This document shows, one piece after another, positions 21,144 through 32,815 of a stretch of DNA of 64,000 nt. The notes beneath the pieces are model-generated. The model did not search any database, was not told the origin of the DNA, and worked only from the letters and a program-made list of their open reading frames with translations. The DNA is taken from assembly GCA_946902875.1 (NCBI GenBank), contig OX336342.1, forward strand, positions 13,385,523 to 13,449,522. Direction: 5' to 3'. Every line of letters starts with the position of its first letter. Within the stretch, counting starts at the first letter, position 1. The DNA is from Nematopogon swammerdamellus (taxonomy: Eukaryota > Arthropoda > Insecta > Lepidoptera > Adelidae). The position numbers were made by a program, and so were the translations under genes.

Positions 21144-21929
21144 GTCTAGACATAGTAATATTGTTAGTCTAGCTAGACGTGCATTTCTTCGACGCCCGTC
21201 TATATAAAATGAACGTCTAATGTATGTAAAAACATGGTAAAAACAAGGAAAGTGGTATGGGTGAATGTTTTGGTGGTTTAAAAAAAAATTACCAGGGTTA
21301 ATTTATAAATTAACCCTAACTTAATGTTGAGGCGGCGCATGTCGTTTTTGTATAAAACAGGCGACTACCCCGTCTTGGACTGCTTCTTTTAGTGTGGTAC
21401 GCTCCACAGAGTACATTAGTGCGCTCCGACGCGCCCATCCTTTCCAGAAATTCTGACTTCACCTCTTAAAGTGCGCGCGCGAAATTTCAAATTATGTAAC
21501 GGGTGCGGGATTGACGTTTTATCTTATTAATCGTGGTTTATATGATATAAATAATATAACTCCGATATTTTTTCACATTTATTTTACCTTGATACTTCTG
21601 TAGTAATGGTGTCATTAATTTTATTTGGTTTGGCGGCGCCAACCTCGCCAACTGAAAGGAGTCGCCGCTGTTAAAGTGGATGGACGGGCACCGAAGAAAC
21701 GCACGTCTAGCTAGACGGGCGCGTAGCCACAGCAAACCTACGAGTTTTTAGTTAATAATCTATGTTTGGCGTACCTGCGAATAGCCCTGCCTGCCCACCT
21801 CTGACACATGTCATTGTATCTTCCGCTAGGTTGGGACCACTTGCTGTCACTAGTACTACGGTCCTAAAAAGGGTCACTTGCTATTAATATTTTACCTGTG
21901 GTAGTGGTAATTATATATAAGTACCTGTT

Positions 21930-22045
21930 GTACTTGTAGTGATAAGTCCACCTTTGCACACTCCTTCATTTCTTGTTTCTTGTCGTGTACGGTTCTTCTT
22001 TCAATTTGTGTGCAATAAAGAGTTTCTATGCTATTCTATTCTAAA
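21930..22045 (+). repeat. SINE-like tail (GATAAGTCCACCTTTGCAC family)
   Basis: TTGTAGTGATAAGTCCACC through TTTGTGTGCAATAAAGAGTT to ATTCTATTCT matches 46307-46430 almost base for base. The latter copy is split from its 5' part by a hAT insertion. Confidence 0.65.
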
Positions 22046-22064
22046 AATATGTTCAAATATTTCG

Positions 22065-22213
22065 TACAGGGAAATAGTACGAACCAATTATGGCAACACA
22101 GAGCTCAGGTTAGCCAACTTGAAGGCTAGAGTAACAGTTATTTTACCTCTAGCTATAAAGTTGGCTAACCTGAGCTCGGTGTCGCCATATTCGCTTTAGA
22201 CGATTTCCCTGTA
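22065..22213. mobile_element. 149-bp palindromic MITE
   Basis: TACAGGGAAAT at the left and ATTTCCCTGTA at the right. Subterminal arms are GAGCTCAGGTTAGCCAACTT and the complement AAGTTGGCTAACCTGAGCTC. A second copy begins at 25638 with the same order but keeps only its left portion. Confidence 0.8.
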
Positions 22214-22257
22214 AATAGTGTGACAATAAACAGTTCTGCGTTTGTGCATAGTAAAAC

Positions 22258-22990
22258 TTTTTTTTTATGTAAACCAACATGGGTGGCTGTGTCGAGGGAC
22301 CAATATTACAGTCAAAAACCCAAATCCAAAAACCCCTCTCGCGAAACCACGCTCAGTGAGGCGCCATGCCAGCAGATTTGCTGACTGTTGCTAGGCTGTC
22401 TAACCCGTTGATACGACGTTTGAAGACACCCAGGTTTAAAGGATTCGGGAAACACACTCGCCGGGAGACAGTTTCACACCCTAGTGGTGCGACAAAGAAA
22501 CGATTTTGAGAACCGATGGGTTCTCAAATGCCCAATGTAAACAACAAAAGGATGCTCAGTTTCTCTGCGGCGAGTGCTGCAAAGATAGGTTAGATGGCAA
22601 GGAATAAGGGAAGCAAGTTCCTCCGAGCAGCGTCCATGATAGTACCTCTACAACAGACTGAGTGACCCTACAAATCGTCTGTGACTTGTATTCCGTCCGA
22701 CTGGTGGTCTCCCACCAGACGGACGGCTCTGCGCTGTATTGAATCCAAGGACGCCAACAGATACTGATACTGGGGGCTGCCTTCCCAAATGTGGCTAGGC
22801 TACAGTATTCCATCACCGGCTTAATCTGCGATTTGTACAACATAAGTAGTTGTGCCAGTGAGAAGAACGTCCTATTTCGGTATAGGATCCCCAGTTTTTT
22901 TATGCGGTTTTGGCCTTGTACATGTTGCACCCCAGTAGGTCTAGGTGCTCCGAGACAGGAACGACACTGCCTTGGAATGACAACACAATG
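22258..22990 (-). mobile_element. Non-LTR retrotransposon 3' fragment (RT C-terminus and tail)
   Basis: On the minus strand the frame at 22930-22556 reads KKLGILYRNRTFFS, AQLLMLYKSQIKPVMEYCS, the C-terminal reverse-transcriptase region of Jockey/CR1-type elements. It then drifts out of frame. Downstream the 3' UTR ends in an A run (T run at 22258 on +). Related copies lie at 54154-54417 and 58880-59607. Confidence 0.75.
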
Positions 22991-23135
22991 AGTAAAAGAC
23001 GTTCTGTTTTACATCGAAGATCGCGAGAAATTATCATATTAATATTTTATGTTTATATGTTAGTACTAAGCACGTACTCGCTTTATATATATTTTTATTA
23101 GAAAAATGCAAAGCGAAAATCATTGGAAAAAATAC

Positions 23136-23207
23136 ATCCCGGCCAGGATTCGAACCTGGGTCTTTGGCTTGAGCCGCCAACGCGATAACCAACTACGCCA
23201 CCGGACC
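23136..23207 (-). tRNA. tRNA-like polymerase III gene, isotype uncertain
   Basis: On the minus strand the 72 bases fold as a cloverleaf. The D arm lies around GTAGTTGGTTA, the anticodon stem is TTGGC/GCCAA, and the T arm is CCAGG-TTCGAAT-CCTGG. The A box TGGCGTAGTTGG and B box GGTTCGAATCC fit consensus, and six T residues (23127-23132) follow as a terminator. Odd points: the acceptor stem has a mismatch and two wobble pairs, and the seven-base loop GGCTCAA has G instead of T before the CTC anticodon position. It may be a pseudogene or the head of a SINE. Confidence 0.55.
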
Positions 23208-23986
23208 GTTACGTATTATCTCCAAATTTTCGCTCTCTTGCACCTTCATGATGATGTCGCATAATTTTTGCGATCAGTCAACTTGCACGGTTCAATGTTG
23301 AACCTTATGCTGTCGTCACCAAAGTCGTATTTGGCATTATTTCTAATAAAAATAATTATCATATTGTTTATTGTTTATTGTATAATTTCATCCATAGGTA
23401 GGTAACCTACGCTTGGACATGTCGAAAATTCCGCCAGTTCTAAATTCAATGCGAAGAAGAACTGACAAACAAACTTCGCAAGTCACAATGTTTTGTTAGT
23501 ACCTTATAAATATTATATTATAGTAACCTACAAATAATTAACCCATACTACCGCTCACAAAAACATTAATATTTACAGCATAAACATGAATACTGAAGAA
23601 TCTGACCACACTGGTACCTATATCTGGTGTATAGTGCCATCGTCAATTTTAATACTTCATATTATATCAAGTCAAAAAATAAATAAAAATTAGTTTACAT
23701 TTATTACAAAGAGATGTACTAAGTCATATAAAAAAAAAAACAAAAATCTAATGATACAAAGTGTATCCAAATGTCAAATTGTCAAAGTTTGTTAGTGGAA
23801 AAAACAATAGTCAAACTCTTAGATAAAATTACGGTCAGTTAATGCATCTGATGCATGATGCATAAATGTTGATAAGTTCTTCGTGGGCGATAAACACCAC
23901 GCCTCTGCGATCCCGCAACAATTGAAGAACCCAGAAATTGTATCAGAATCTGATTGAAATATCTACAAGCCTCAAGAAGTCTACTC

Positions 23987-24140
23987 GAGCCGACCGACAT
24001 TTCATTCAGTGCAGTGGTACCAATCCGACAAACCCTACCATCTAGCAAGTTAAGAAGGGAAGGGACCTACAGTTTTACGTGGAATCCGGAACACGGTCAC
24101 CCATTCAAGTAGTGACCGCGCCCAGGTGTCCATAACAAAG
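23987..24140 (-). repeat. SINE copy with 5S-like segment (truncated)
   Basis: Minus-strand copy of the family described at 38549-38764. It retains the ACCTGGGCGCGGTCACTACT, TGAATGGGTGACC and TTAAGAAGGG-complement blocks but lacks the A-box end. Confidence 0.6.
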
Positions 24141-24532
24141 CAACTCGGAACAATCAAACAACGATGCTGAAATGAGTGGTATTGAAGAGCTGGAGCAGGA
24201 TAACAAGTTTTTTATGTATCTCTGTGTGAATATCTGTTCTTCAAATAAATATTTATTTAAAAGTAATTAATTATTCTCTTTCCAATTTTCTTATTTTTTT
24301 CGAATCGTATATTTCTTTTTTTTTTCACACCATACGGAAGTCTTACTGAAGTGAAGGCAGTTTGACGTTTGTCCCGTCAGTTTGACAGTTCGTAGAATCC
24401 TATTCATATTTGAATCGGGTTGTACTTGTACACGACTATCGAGCACATTGAAAATGAATCTACGGAATTCGAAAAAATATTGTCGCTGAGCGACACGAGA
24501 AAGTCGGGATAAGGAAAAAGTTTGTTGGGTTC

Positions 24533-24930
24533 TGATGACGGAGCCGGAAGGAAGCCATAGGAACTCCTAAACTACACATCGATACCCTAGTTCCAAAGCG
24601 CACCAACTCAAAATAAAATGGGGAAATACTGGGAAATTCCAATAAAATTATTAGTGCTTATTATCAAAGCAACAATTATAAAGTAAATTCAAATTTTCAT
24701 ACGAATACTCAAAGAAATGAGGCAGTAGTGAGAGTTCAAAACTTTTTCCAAAACTTTAAAATCGTTTATCTCGAAACTATAATTTTTGAGATGTATCACT
24801 CTGGAACTAGGGTATCGACATGATAAGCCCATCGTGTTTGGGCTCGTTGGGTTTGTCTTCGCAAGTACTCTAGTCATATGTTATTTCCAAGGTCCTGATG
24901 ATGGAGCCGAAAGGAAGCCATAGGAATGTC
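24533..24930. repeat. Direct repeats GGAGCC(G)GAAAGGAAGCCATAGGAA
   Basis: GATGACGGAGCC, GGAAGGAAGCCATAGGAA at about 24535 and a close match at about 24897 flank 360 bases. The flanked segment itself holds inverted pieces (GATACCCTAGTTCCA and TGGAACTAGGGTATC). It looks like the remains of a DNA element, class unknown. Confidence 0.45.
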
Positions 24931-25637
24931 GTTTTTGTTACGTTTCGTTTCTCGTTGACAGGGATGATGAGCCTGCCTTCGCTGTACGAATAACGTCTCG
25001 TGTTCGTACCAATATTACTCTAGATCGTTCACAGTTATTTTACCTCTGACATGTGTCACTTTATTTTCCCGCTAGGTTGGCATTGTGTGCTAAATCGTGA
25101 AAAATGTTACCTGCTATTTATATATTCCCTTATTAGTGGAAAATAAAATTATATATATTGTGCCTCTTTATTAGGTAGTAGGACAAAGATAGAAGATAGA
25201 TAGCAATGCGAAAATGTGCGCCACATTGAAGATAGGTATTGTGAAACGGATCGATGTATGGACGCGGCACTTGACAAGTTTATTATAGAATTGAATGACG
25301 AGTCTGATACAGAATGTGACAGCAAATTTTTATGATTCGTGTTCATCAGATAGTGATTTTTCACAATTAGATATCCGCATGGATCATTCGTATTCAAAAT
25401 AAATAAAATTATATGTAAAGTAATCTGTAGTTTTTTTATAATTTTAAATATAGAACTGTTTTAGAATAGAGTAAACTGAAAGTAAAGTAAAAGTAAAATA
25501 AAGTTCACAGAACTTAGGCATTACAAAATATGCAAAGAATCACGTTTACTTTTAGCATACTTAATGCACCCAGGTGAACAGTATTTACGAAAAGTATTGT
25601 AAATGCACCTAGGTAAATTAGTAAACTCCAGGAATAT

Positions 25638-25740
25638 TTACAGGGAAATAGTATAAATCGAATATGGCGACACAGAGCTCAGGTTAGCCAACTTTATAGA
25701 CAGAGGTAAAATAACTGTGAACGGTCTGTCTATGGTTCGT
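25638..25740. mobile_element. Partial copy of the TACAGGGAAAT MITE
   Basis: It shares ACAGGGAAATAGTA, ATATGGCGACACAGAGCTC and AGGTTAGCCAACTT with 22065-22213. The right terminus is missing. Confidence 0.65.
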
Positions 25741-25783
25741 ACTCGTACTTCGTGACAAGACAACGAACAAACAAACAAACGGC

Positions 25784-27786
25784 TAGTCGTGGGGAATATA
25801 TTACATAGCAGGCAATACCTATATGCTATTATAAATTTACAGCATTATTACGTTAGAAATATTCCACCATTCCTGCTGTTTTCTATAATGCTGTTTTGCT
25901 ATTTATACTCGTACGTACCGCCATCTAGTTGATATAATAAAAATTATTTGTAGTGTAGCCTGTAGGCATGTGAAGCTTTCGCTCGATAGAGGGCAGTGTT
26001 AATAGTATTTTGTAACTTAACCCTTAATACAATGATTTAAGGTTACATTTTAAATAATTAAATAAAACAGCAGACTAGCACATTAGAAATATTATAATAG
26101 ACTAGACTGCTGTTTGTTATAAACAGCAACAGCAACAATAAAACAGCAGAACAGCACATTAGAAATATTATAATAGACTGCCTGCTGTTTGTTAGAAACA
26201 GCAACAATGAAACAGCAGTACAGCAGTGCGCGCTCGTTGCTTGCCATGAGCCACATAGTGCTATGAGCAGACTTATACAACACGCTTCAAGGGTGAAAGA
26301 AATAATGTTCGTAACTAGTAATAGTAAAAAATGATAATAAAAACTTTGCAAAATATTATCAATGTTTTTTTAACACAATACAAATAAAATAATACTTCAT
26401 CTCAAATCAACATTCTATAAACACTTAAAAAGGAAAGTTAATTCCAGAAATTAAAAAAAAATCAATATTCACAATAACAGCCCATCGATTTTAATTTAAT
26501 TTCAAGGAAATAGCTAACCATATCACATCACCCAAACAAACAATTTCTGTGTAATAATAATCTTCTAAACCATGCCGACGCTGAAGTTGTCAGAAGTTCG
26601 CCGTCCAGCGGTTATTGCTGCAGCAGATGACGTCATACATATTAACCTGTATGCTCCTCCGTTCGGTTATAATATGTCTACAGCCCCCAGACTCACGCGC
26701 GCGACTCGCGCGCGGTAAGGCGCGCGCGACCTTGCGCGCCGACCTCGACATAAACCCAGATATTTCGGAAGCTAATGAAGTTAGATCTATAAACTCTTAT
26801 GTTGTAGAAAGCCAATGAAATGACCTACAAAACCATGTGAAATAAGTGAGGGCTTACATAGTTAGAAGTACCAGATATTTTAGTTAGAAAGAAAAATCTT
26901 AAAATTTTTTAGCTAACTTTTGAGCGACGAAAAATATGACTTTTGTCGCCAACCGAGCTCGCACTGCATCTTCTATAGGTAGTATAACATATAAATAACA
27001 CGTTTTACTAATCTTTTCCTGAAAGATCCGCTTGAAAACACTATAATAAATAGTTTGGCGAAGGAGCGTCACCTTGAAAATTATGTCAACAAAGAAACTG
27101 ATGACTGACAGACAGCTAGCGTTCGTTTTATTATTCATAATTGGTCTTTGGAGACAAGAAAAATGGTTTTCTGTTATTCGCCAATGTCACTTTTAACCCT
27201 GATCCTGGATTGAAAGAGCAATAGACCAAATTCGTGCGGCCGTAATTTGGGCTCCGTTCGGGGCCCAAAAGAATTGACGGAAAAAACTTATGGACTCCTA
27301 TCGGAGCCCAAAGGAGCATACCAATATTCTAGACTATTCTCTGACTATTCACTATATTCTAGACTATTCACATAACAATATTCTCTGAAGATTACAATGA
27401 CAACTTGTGCAATCTTAAAATTACTGATTTAATAACTGAATAAAAATATTATAAAGCATTTACAAATACATAATAAATACCGTCGAATATATTATAAAAA
27501 AAATTAAGAAATGGCAGAAGGACCCGGCATCCAAGCCAATAATTAAAAAAAAATTACCACAGACAGATTACTGATCTGTCTGCCTGTTGTATTTCCGTGA
27601 TTGATAAAACACTAATATTTATCTCTTATTTCAATTATGCAAATTGCATAATTGAATTCCAATTCCAAAATGCAATTCCAAAAACAGCACCAAAAACAGC
27701 AATATAGCACTTTAAAGCAGCAGCTATATAAAAACAGCAGATCATTCTAACGTGCTGTTGAAAAACAGCCGTTATCCCCACGACTA
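25784..27786. mobile_element. Candidate 2-kb DNA element with TAGTCGTGGGGA ends
   Basis: TAGTCGTGGGGA at 25784 is mirrored by TCCCCACGACTA ending at 27786. Subterminal stretches on both sides share ACGTTAGAA and CTGCTGTTTT in inverted orientation. The flanks are both runs of AACGAAC/AACAAAC type, so the target duplication cannot be judged. No transposase frame is visible. The interior contains a tandem duplication (26065-26212) and a CpG cluster (26690-26745). Confidence 0.45.
26065..26212. repeat. Tandem duplication of a CAGCAG-flanked unit
   Basis: Two consecutive units share AGCACATTAGAAATATTATA, then ATAGACT, CTGCTGTTTGTTA and AAACAGCAACA. The unit is about 75 bases. Confidence 0.7.
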
Positions 27787-27929
27787 AACGAAACGAACGA
27801 ACGGTCATATTATCAGTAATCTGTGGAACAGATGTGCGTGCGTGACAGAGCGAACACTGCGGCCTGCGGTCGCATTCGCGTTGACGGTGTAACTACCGAC
27901 AGGCGTCACCGGAGCGCGTTGTCGGTTGT

Positions 27930-28024
27930 CGGTCGGTACGCCGCAGTGAACGTCGTGCTGTGATCTTTCAGATGGATAAACATTAAAGAACTAGCTGAAT
28001 ATTCGTACCTGTGCGTGGTCCAAG
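27930..28024 (+). promoter_or_regulatory. Possible 5' UTR exon/promoter of the transgelin gene
   Basis: A GC-rich stretch (27840-27960) leads to GGTCCAA/GTGAGT at 28024, a consensus donor. An acceptor-like ACTTTCAG precedes 29969, and the next gene downstream is transgelin at 30176. The link is inference. Confidence 0.25.
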
Positions 28025-29968
28025 TGAGTACAGAACTTTGTAATTATTTCCTAAACCGAATCCAATCAGATTTTAACAATCTCGCATTCTTTTGAAATCC
28101 TGGAGCAGAAAGCCGCAATGGTTATATTATAAATTATTAGCTTGAAAGACAAGCTGTATACCACGTGAGTGAAATATACCAACTTTCCTGCTACCTATAA
28201 ACTTCGAAACAAATAACAAAAGAACCAACCTACTTATGTATTTGTGATATAAGGTAAGGCAACCACTGTGTCAGTAACATCTAATCATAATTTTGTTAGT
28301 TATAGAGTTGATAAATAACTTACCTGCCGTGGCTTGGGCCTTGGATACCCTCAAGTTTTAAAACTCAGCAATTTTGACATCTTCGAGTTGTCTTTTAATT
28401 TTCGACATACCTAGGTAGTTGCATACTAATTTCCGAGAAGTTCTAAATTACTAACATAGGTACATAAACTGGAAATTGTAATTACTTAGGTGCTACTTAC
28501 GACATAAAATACATGTGATTGATAGATAATGATGGTGACTTTTGAAAAACTGAGTCACAAACATTTTTTTACTATACCTATAGCTACAAATTAGTTTAAA
28601 AAAAATATTTTTCATCATGAAATGAAGGGATGCACTGACATGGCACCTAGTTCACCCGGTGGTGTAGTGTCAACCGTGTCAGTTTCAATAAAAAAATAAA
28701 TAAATAAATGTGCGAAACAAGTGTAAATTCCATAGTAAAACACAATCGGACACCAGATGACTAATCTGTAATGGAGCCTGTACACACCTTTATACACACT
28801 AAATTAATTGCATCTCTAGAAATATGTAGGTAGGTACCAAGGTACCTGCTACCTACAATACATACAGCTGATATCATACTACTGGAAGCAATCATTGTTG
28901 ACTATTGTTATAGGTATGTAGGTAGGTACCTACCTACTGGTTTCTTTTCCTCATCCAATACATTTTCTTATTTGTAAAGAATAAAAAATGTAGATGGTGC
29001 AACAAAACAAAAAATCACTCTTTCTGGCATACAAAACCAGAAAGAAATTCTTATTTTCTAATCAGAAAGTACCTACATCTTTTAATGGCATGGAGCTCAG
29101 GCTCAGTCCTACGAGTTACGAGATGCATTTTAACAATAACTGACCTCTTAGGGCTCAGAAATGGTGAAACAGGAACATTAAAATGACCATACCTACTTAC
29201 CTGCTTGGCATATTGCCCAGTTGATATCATCTTTCCACAACAATATATACCTATAACCTAACCGAGCCAAGCGGACACCTTATCAGTAGGTAGGTACAGG
29301 TACATTTTATCAGATATTTTTATCGAGGTGTGCTCTAGAACTAAGCGATAGCGTAAACGCTGAACCAAATTGTAGGCGAGTCGGACTCAACCTGCGGCGG
29401 GAACTCACGCCATTGTAACCTAATCAGAGTGGAAAACAATGAAATTGGCAGTAGGTAGGTAGGTACTTACCTACTCTAGCAAGCCGACACGAAACAAAGA
29501 GCGTTTGGCAACAATGTGCCCCATGTATCTAGTCATTTACGTATATGTACTATGTAGTTTCTATAGACTTGCAAACTATGAGAAATACACACCAAATGCA
29601 ATCTCCCTACCTACCTAGACCTACGTAATAATATGATTATGTTTGTATGATACACATATTATGTTCAAATCAAAACTCTATGTCAATGTTGTTTTACGAT
29701 AACTTAGTGGTACCTACCTATTGTCATACTGAATTGAAACTAAGCCAGGCTAAAGGAATTTTTGATAATTTCAAGTCTAAACCAACTTTAATTCAAATCT
29801 ACATACGTACCTATCAGTAGTTGCACTCTTCACGTTTTCCTTATCGAACGAACCCTGTTGTCATTTCCACTCCAGAGTGACTTGAGGCAGGAAAACGAGT
29901 ACATATGGTAGTTGACCATAATTTGTATTTATACATATAGGTAGTCAGTGCATTCGAAAAACTTTCAG
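28025..29968. other. Spacer, possibly a 5' UTR intron of transgelin
   Basis: AT-rich with many TAGGTAGGTACC runs (28825-28930, 29285-29300, 29450-29475) and a copy of the GCACTGACATGGCACCTAG repeat at 28612-28697. No coding signal seen. Confidence 0.5.
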
Positions 29969-30175
29969 TTTCCTAATCGCCTGGACACAATTCAAGAAAA
30001 TGATAATACTCGTTCAGATATTATCGTACGTATATTACGGCTTAAATGATAATTTGTTGGGCGACGCGGCACTTACGACGACCACTATCGCACAATATCG
30101 TCAGGCTCGATACCGGATCGCGACAACGGCCTTATCGGCAGGAGCCAGTGCCGAGGTGACTGTAACCAAGCGAAC

Positions 30176-30742
30176 ATGTCTGAGCACCGAGCTGCCAAAG
30201 CCGGCATCAACGCCGACGCCCAGAGGAGGATCGAGAGCAAGTACAACGACCTGATCGCACACGAAACACTCGAGTGGATCAAGCAGCTGACCGGCGAACC
30301 GGAGAATACGGCCGGCGACCCCGAGAACCTCTACAGCGCCCTCAAGGATGGGGTCCTCCTCTGCAAGCTCGTCAACACCATTCAAGAAGGCTCCGTCAAG
30401 AAGGTGAACCAGTCGACGATGGCGTTCAAGTGCATGGAGAACATCAACGCGTTCCTCGAGGCCGCGAAGAAGCTCGGCGTGCCGTCGCAGGAGACCTTCC
30501 AGACTATCGACTTGTGGGAGAAGCAGAACCTGTACTCTGTGGTCACGTGCCTGCAGTCGCTCGGCAGGAAGGCGGCCAACTATGGCCAACCGTCCATCGG
30601 ACCCAAGGAGGCGGACAGGAATGTGCGTCAGTTCACGGACGAGCAGATGAAGGCGGGACAGAATGTTATCTCGCTGCAGTACGGCAGCAACAAGGGCGCT
30701 AACCAAAGCGGCGTCAGCTTCGGCACCAAGCGTCAGATGTAG
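30176..30742 (+). CDS. Chd64: Transgelin/calponin-family actin-binding protein
   Basis: 188 codons in one open exon. A calponin-homology domain spans roughly residues 26-135 (LEWIKQLTGEP, LKDGVLLCKLVN at 56-67, ECMEN-type FKCMENINAFL, then FQTIDLWEKQNL). A single calponin repeat lies at the C-terminus (VISLQYGSNKGANQSG, from residue 164). Length and the opening SEHRAAKAGINADAQRRI fit insect Chd64, as opposed to the Mp20 muscle protein. The family binds and bundles F-actin. Drosophila Chd64 is also reported to act with FKBP39 at juvenile-hormone response DNA. Codon use is GC-rich and the context GCGAACATG is good for initiation. The coding region has no intron. Confidence 0.93.
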   Translation: MSEHRAAKAGINADAQRRIESKYNDLIAHETLEWIKQLTGEPENTAGDPENLYSALKDGVLLCKLVNTIQEGSVKKVNQSTMAFKCMENINAFLEAAKKLGVPSQETFQTIDLWEKQNLYSVVTCLQSLGRKAANYGQPSIGPKEADRNVRQFTDEQMKAGQNVISLQYGSNKGANQSGVSFGTKRQM

Positions 30743-32815
30743 TTCATTATTAATTAATCTTATTGTTTTGTACGTTTGTAAAAAAAATACAGTGTATCTT
30801 ATTTTTGACAATATAAAATGTTGCTTCTACTTATCCCTGGATATTTGTTTGATCCCCGTAGGTAACTAACATATATATACTACTATAGGTACATAATGTT
30901 AACTAAGATTCATAGTAGTTTCAAGAATGTATGAATCGTAGTGATTAGATAAGTTTCAGTGGGACACATACCATTATCAATGATTATTGCTTGGAGTTCT
31001 TGTAGGCACTTATATATAAACAGTTTCCTAAAAATACCTCCTTCCTTTTAAGTAGTGTAAATACATTAAATGTATTTCAAGGATTTCTTAAAAAATTTTG
31101 TTAAGAAATCGTATACTTACCTACTTAAGGAAATTTCAACATTGGTTTCTCATATAAAACATTATCTACTGCCATCAGCCTCTAGCTAGACCAAAGCAAC
31201 ATCTCAAATATGCATAAATATGAATGAAACGTTTCAAATAGTGATTAACGTCCTGCCTGATTATGAATGAATCATAGATTATTTGCGATTTACTGTTGAC
31301 TGACGCGCGTAAAAGCAAAGAAACACCTGTCGAAGTCAGATTACCAGAGGCAGCAGGAGGCACCTTGATATCTGAATGTGGAAACCGGTATAGTTTTAAT
31401 CAATATTATATCCCCTATACTTAATCTAGCTAATCAATAACACTATGATATTAAAACAGTTGCCCTTAAAATAGCACAATGGGGAGGGTTTGAGGGTGCG
31501 CACCGCCCGCCGCCTCCCCTGTTGACAGCTTAATTGCCTTCTAGTAGGTTGGGCTGGGTTAACGTAACGGCGACTTCGGCGTGGGGTTAGGCGAAGCACG
31601 GAAGTTGATCGATTTTTGTTAGTGTATGACGCAAGGATTGTCTGCAATATTTGATCAATGCCGTGTATTTGTCATTCCGTCGCTGTTAACACTGACAATG
31701 GACTGCACAAAGCAAATGCCGATTGTTATTCCGAGGCCGAATTAGTTGCAAATCTAATTAGGATGGTTGCTACGGTTATTCATTACCTCATTCTCTACCT
31801 CCAACTAGAGCCTAGAATCACTCAGCCAATGTCTTCATCTTATAATGCTCAATTTTCGCTGCATTGAGTATATTCATATGAATATTATCTACGCACCATG
31901 TCAGTTAAAACTTCAGGTTGAGGTAGGCATGTCTGAAAATATTTCATTTCTTCTAGCCCTGCGCGTACATCCGTTGAGCCTTGGTCGATAGTAGAAGATA
32001 CGGTGTAGTTCTAACTAAACACATAGCGTAGACAACGTGGTACAAATTCTACGTGTCTTGTTATGTATGACTTATGTGATGAGGATGACTGATGAGTAAT
32101 GTCGAGTACGGAATACGTGTTGTCGTTCCATATGATAGTTCCGCGGATGTCGCTACGCTCGACTCTCGGGGGCACCGCGCGTGACGGCCGAGCTGACGTA
32201 CCTGCCTTCTCCTTGCTCTATATTTGTTATATTATGCGTGCAGCGACACCTCGCCTCGTTATTGATTCAGGGGGCGCGCCGCGCGCACGAGTCGCCTAGC
32301 AATGACCGCGATGACAATACTGCGGCACTGCCCAGGGGTAGGTAGGAGGAAGAAGGAGCACAGTGGATCGATGCGCAGTGCATGCATTTTTGAGTTTTAG
32401 AACGATACCTAACCAAACATCAAGAAATACCTACGTGGTATTATTTGTTTTATATTTGAGGGAAAATCTATCACCCACACTACTATTATACATGAGACAA
32501 TAACAGTATGAAAACATGACACTTTTAACATGCCCCGCCACATTAAAAAACTACTGAACTAATAATAATGTATCGTACTACCTATAATTCGACCTTCCAT
32601 AATAATGATTCACTGAGTGAGTTGAGTGAGATGGTTGCAGCAACAACATGAAAAATTCCGCTTACTCCACTTACAAGGTAGGTACTTATTTACATGTAGC
32701 TTAACATCTCGAGTAGGTAACACTCAGATTCAGACATATGACGATGTGGAAAACTTAAGTCTCCCACACGTACCTTCAACCTCTAAAGCACAGACGTATC
32801 GTTGGGTCATTAAGC
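30743..32815. other. 3' flank of transgelin and spacer
   Basis: No coding gene recognised. There is no canonical AATAAA in the first 500 bases after the stop. AATATAAAATG at about 30811 is the closest variant I see. CpG-richer DNA at 32130-32340 has no associated frame I can defend. Confidence 0.45.

Larger units (their letters stand above)
20192..21733. mobile_element. DNA element with 29-bp perfect terminal inverted repeats
   Basis: GCTGTGGCTACGCGCCCGTC at 20192 continues to 20220, and its exact complement occupies 21705-21733. The near-direct repeats TTAATAATCTCTGTTTGGC and TTAATAATCTATGTTTGGC flank it just outside. It is interrupted by the hAT element at 20221-21143. Confidence 0.75.
19780..21770. 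mobile_element. Composite of nested DNA transposons
   Basis: A block TAAACCAACTCGCATAGTGC followed by GTTCGTACCTACGAATACC occurs twice in direct orientation (19836 and 20052). A GACATGCGCCGCCTCAACAT block at about 19975 recurs inverted at 21325-21346. Within these lie the element with 29-base ends (20192-21733) and, inside that, the BED-finger hAT (20221-21143). Confidence 0.6.

Noticed and set aside
30274..30702. 142-codon alternative + frame inside transgelin
   Set aside because: Out-of-frame shadow in GC-rich coding DNA.
30101..30811. 236-codon minus-strand frame opposite transgelin
   Set aside because: It is an antisense shadow of the GC-rich Chd64 coding exon. Val/Leu/Arg-rich with no domain.
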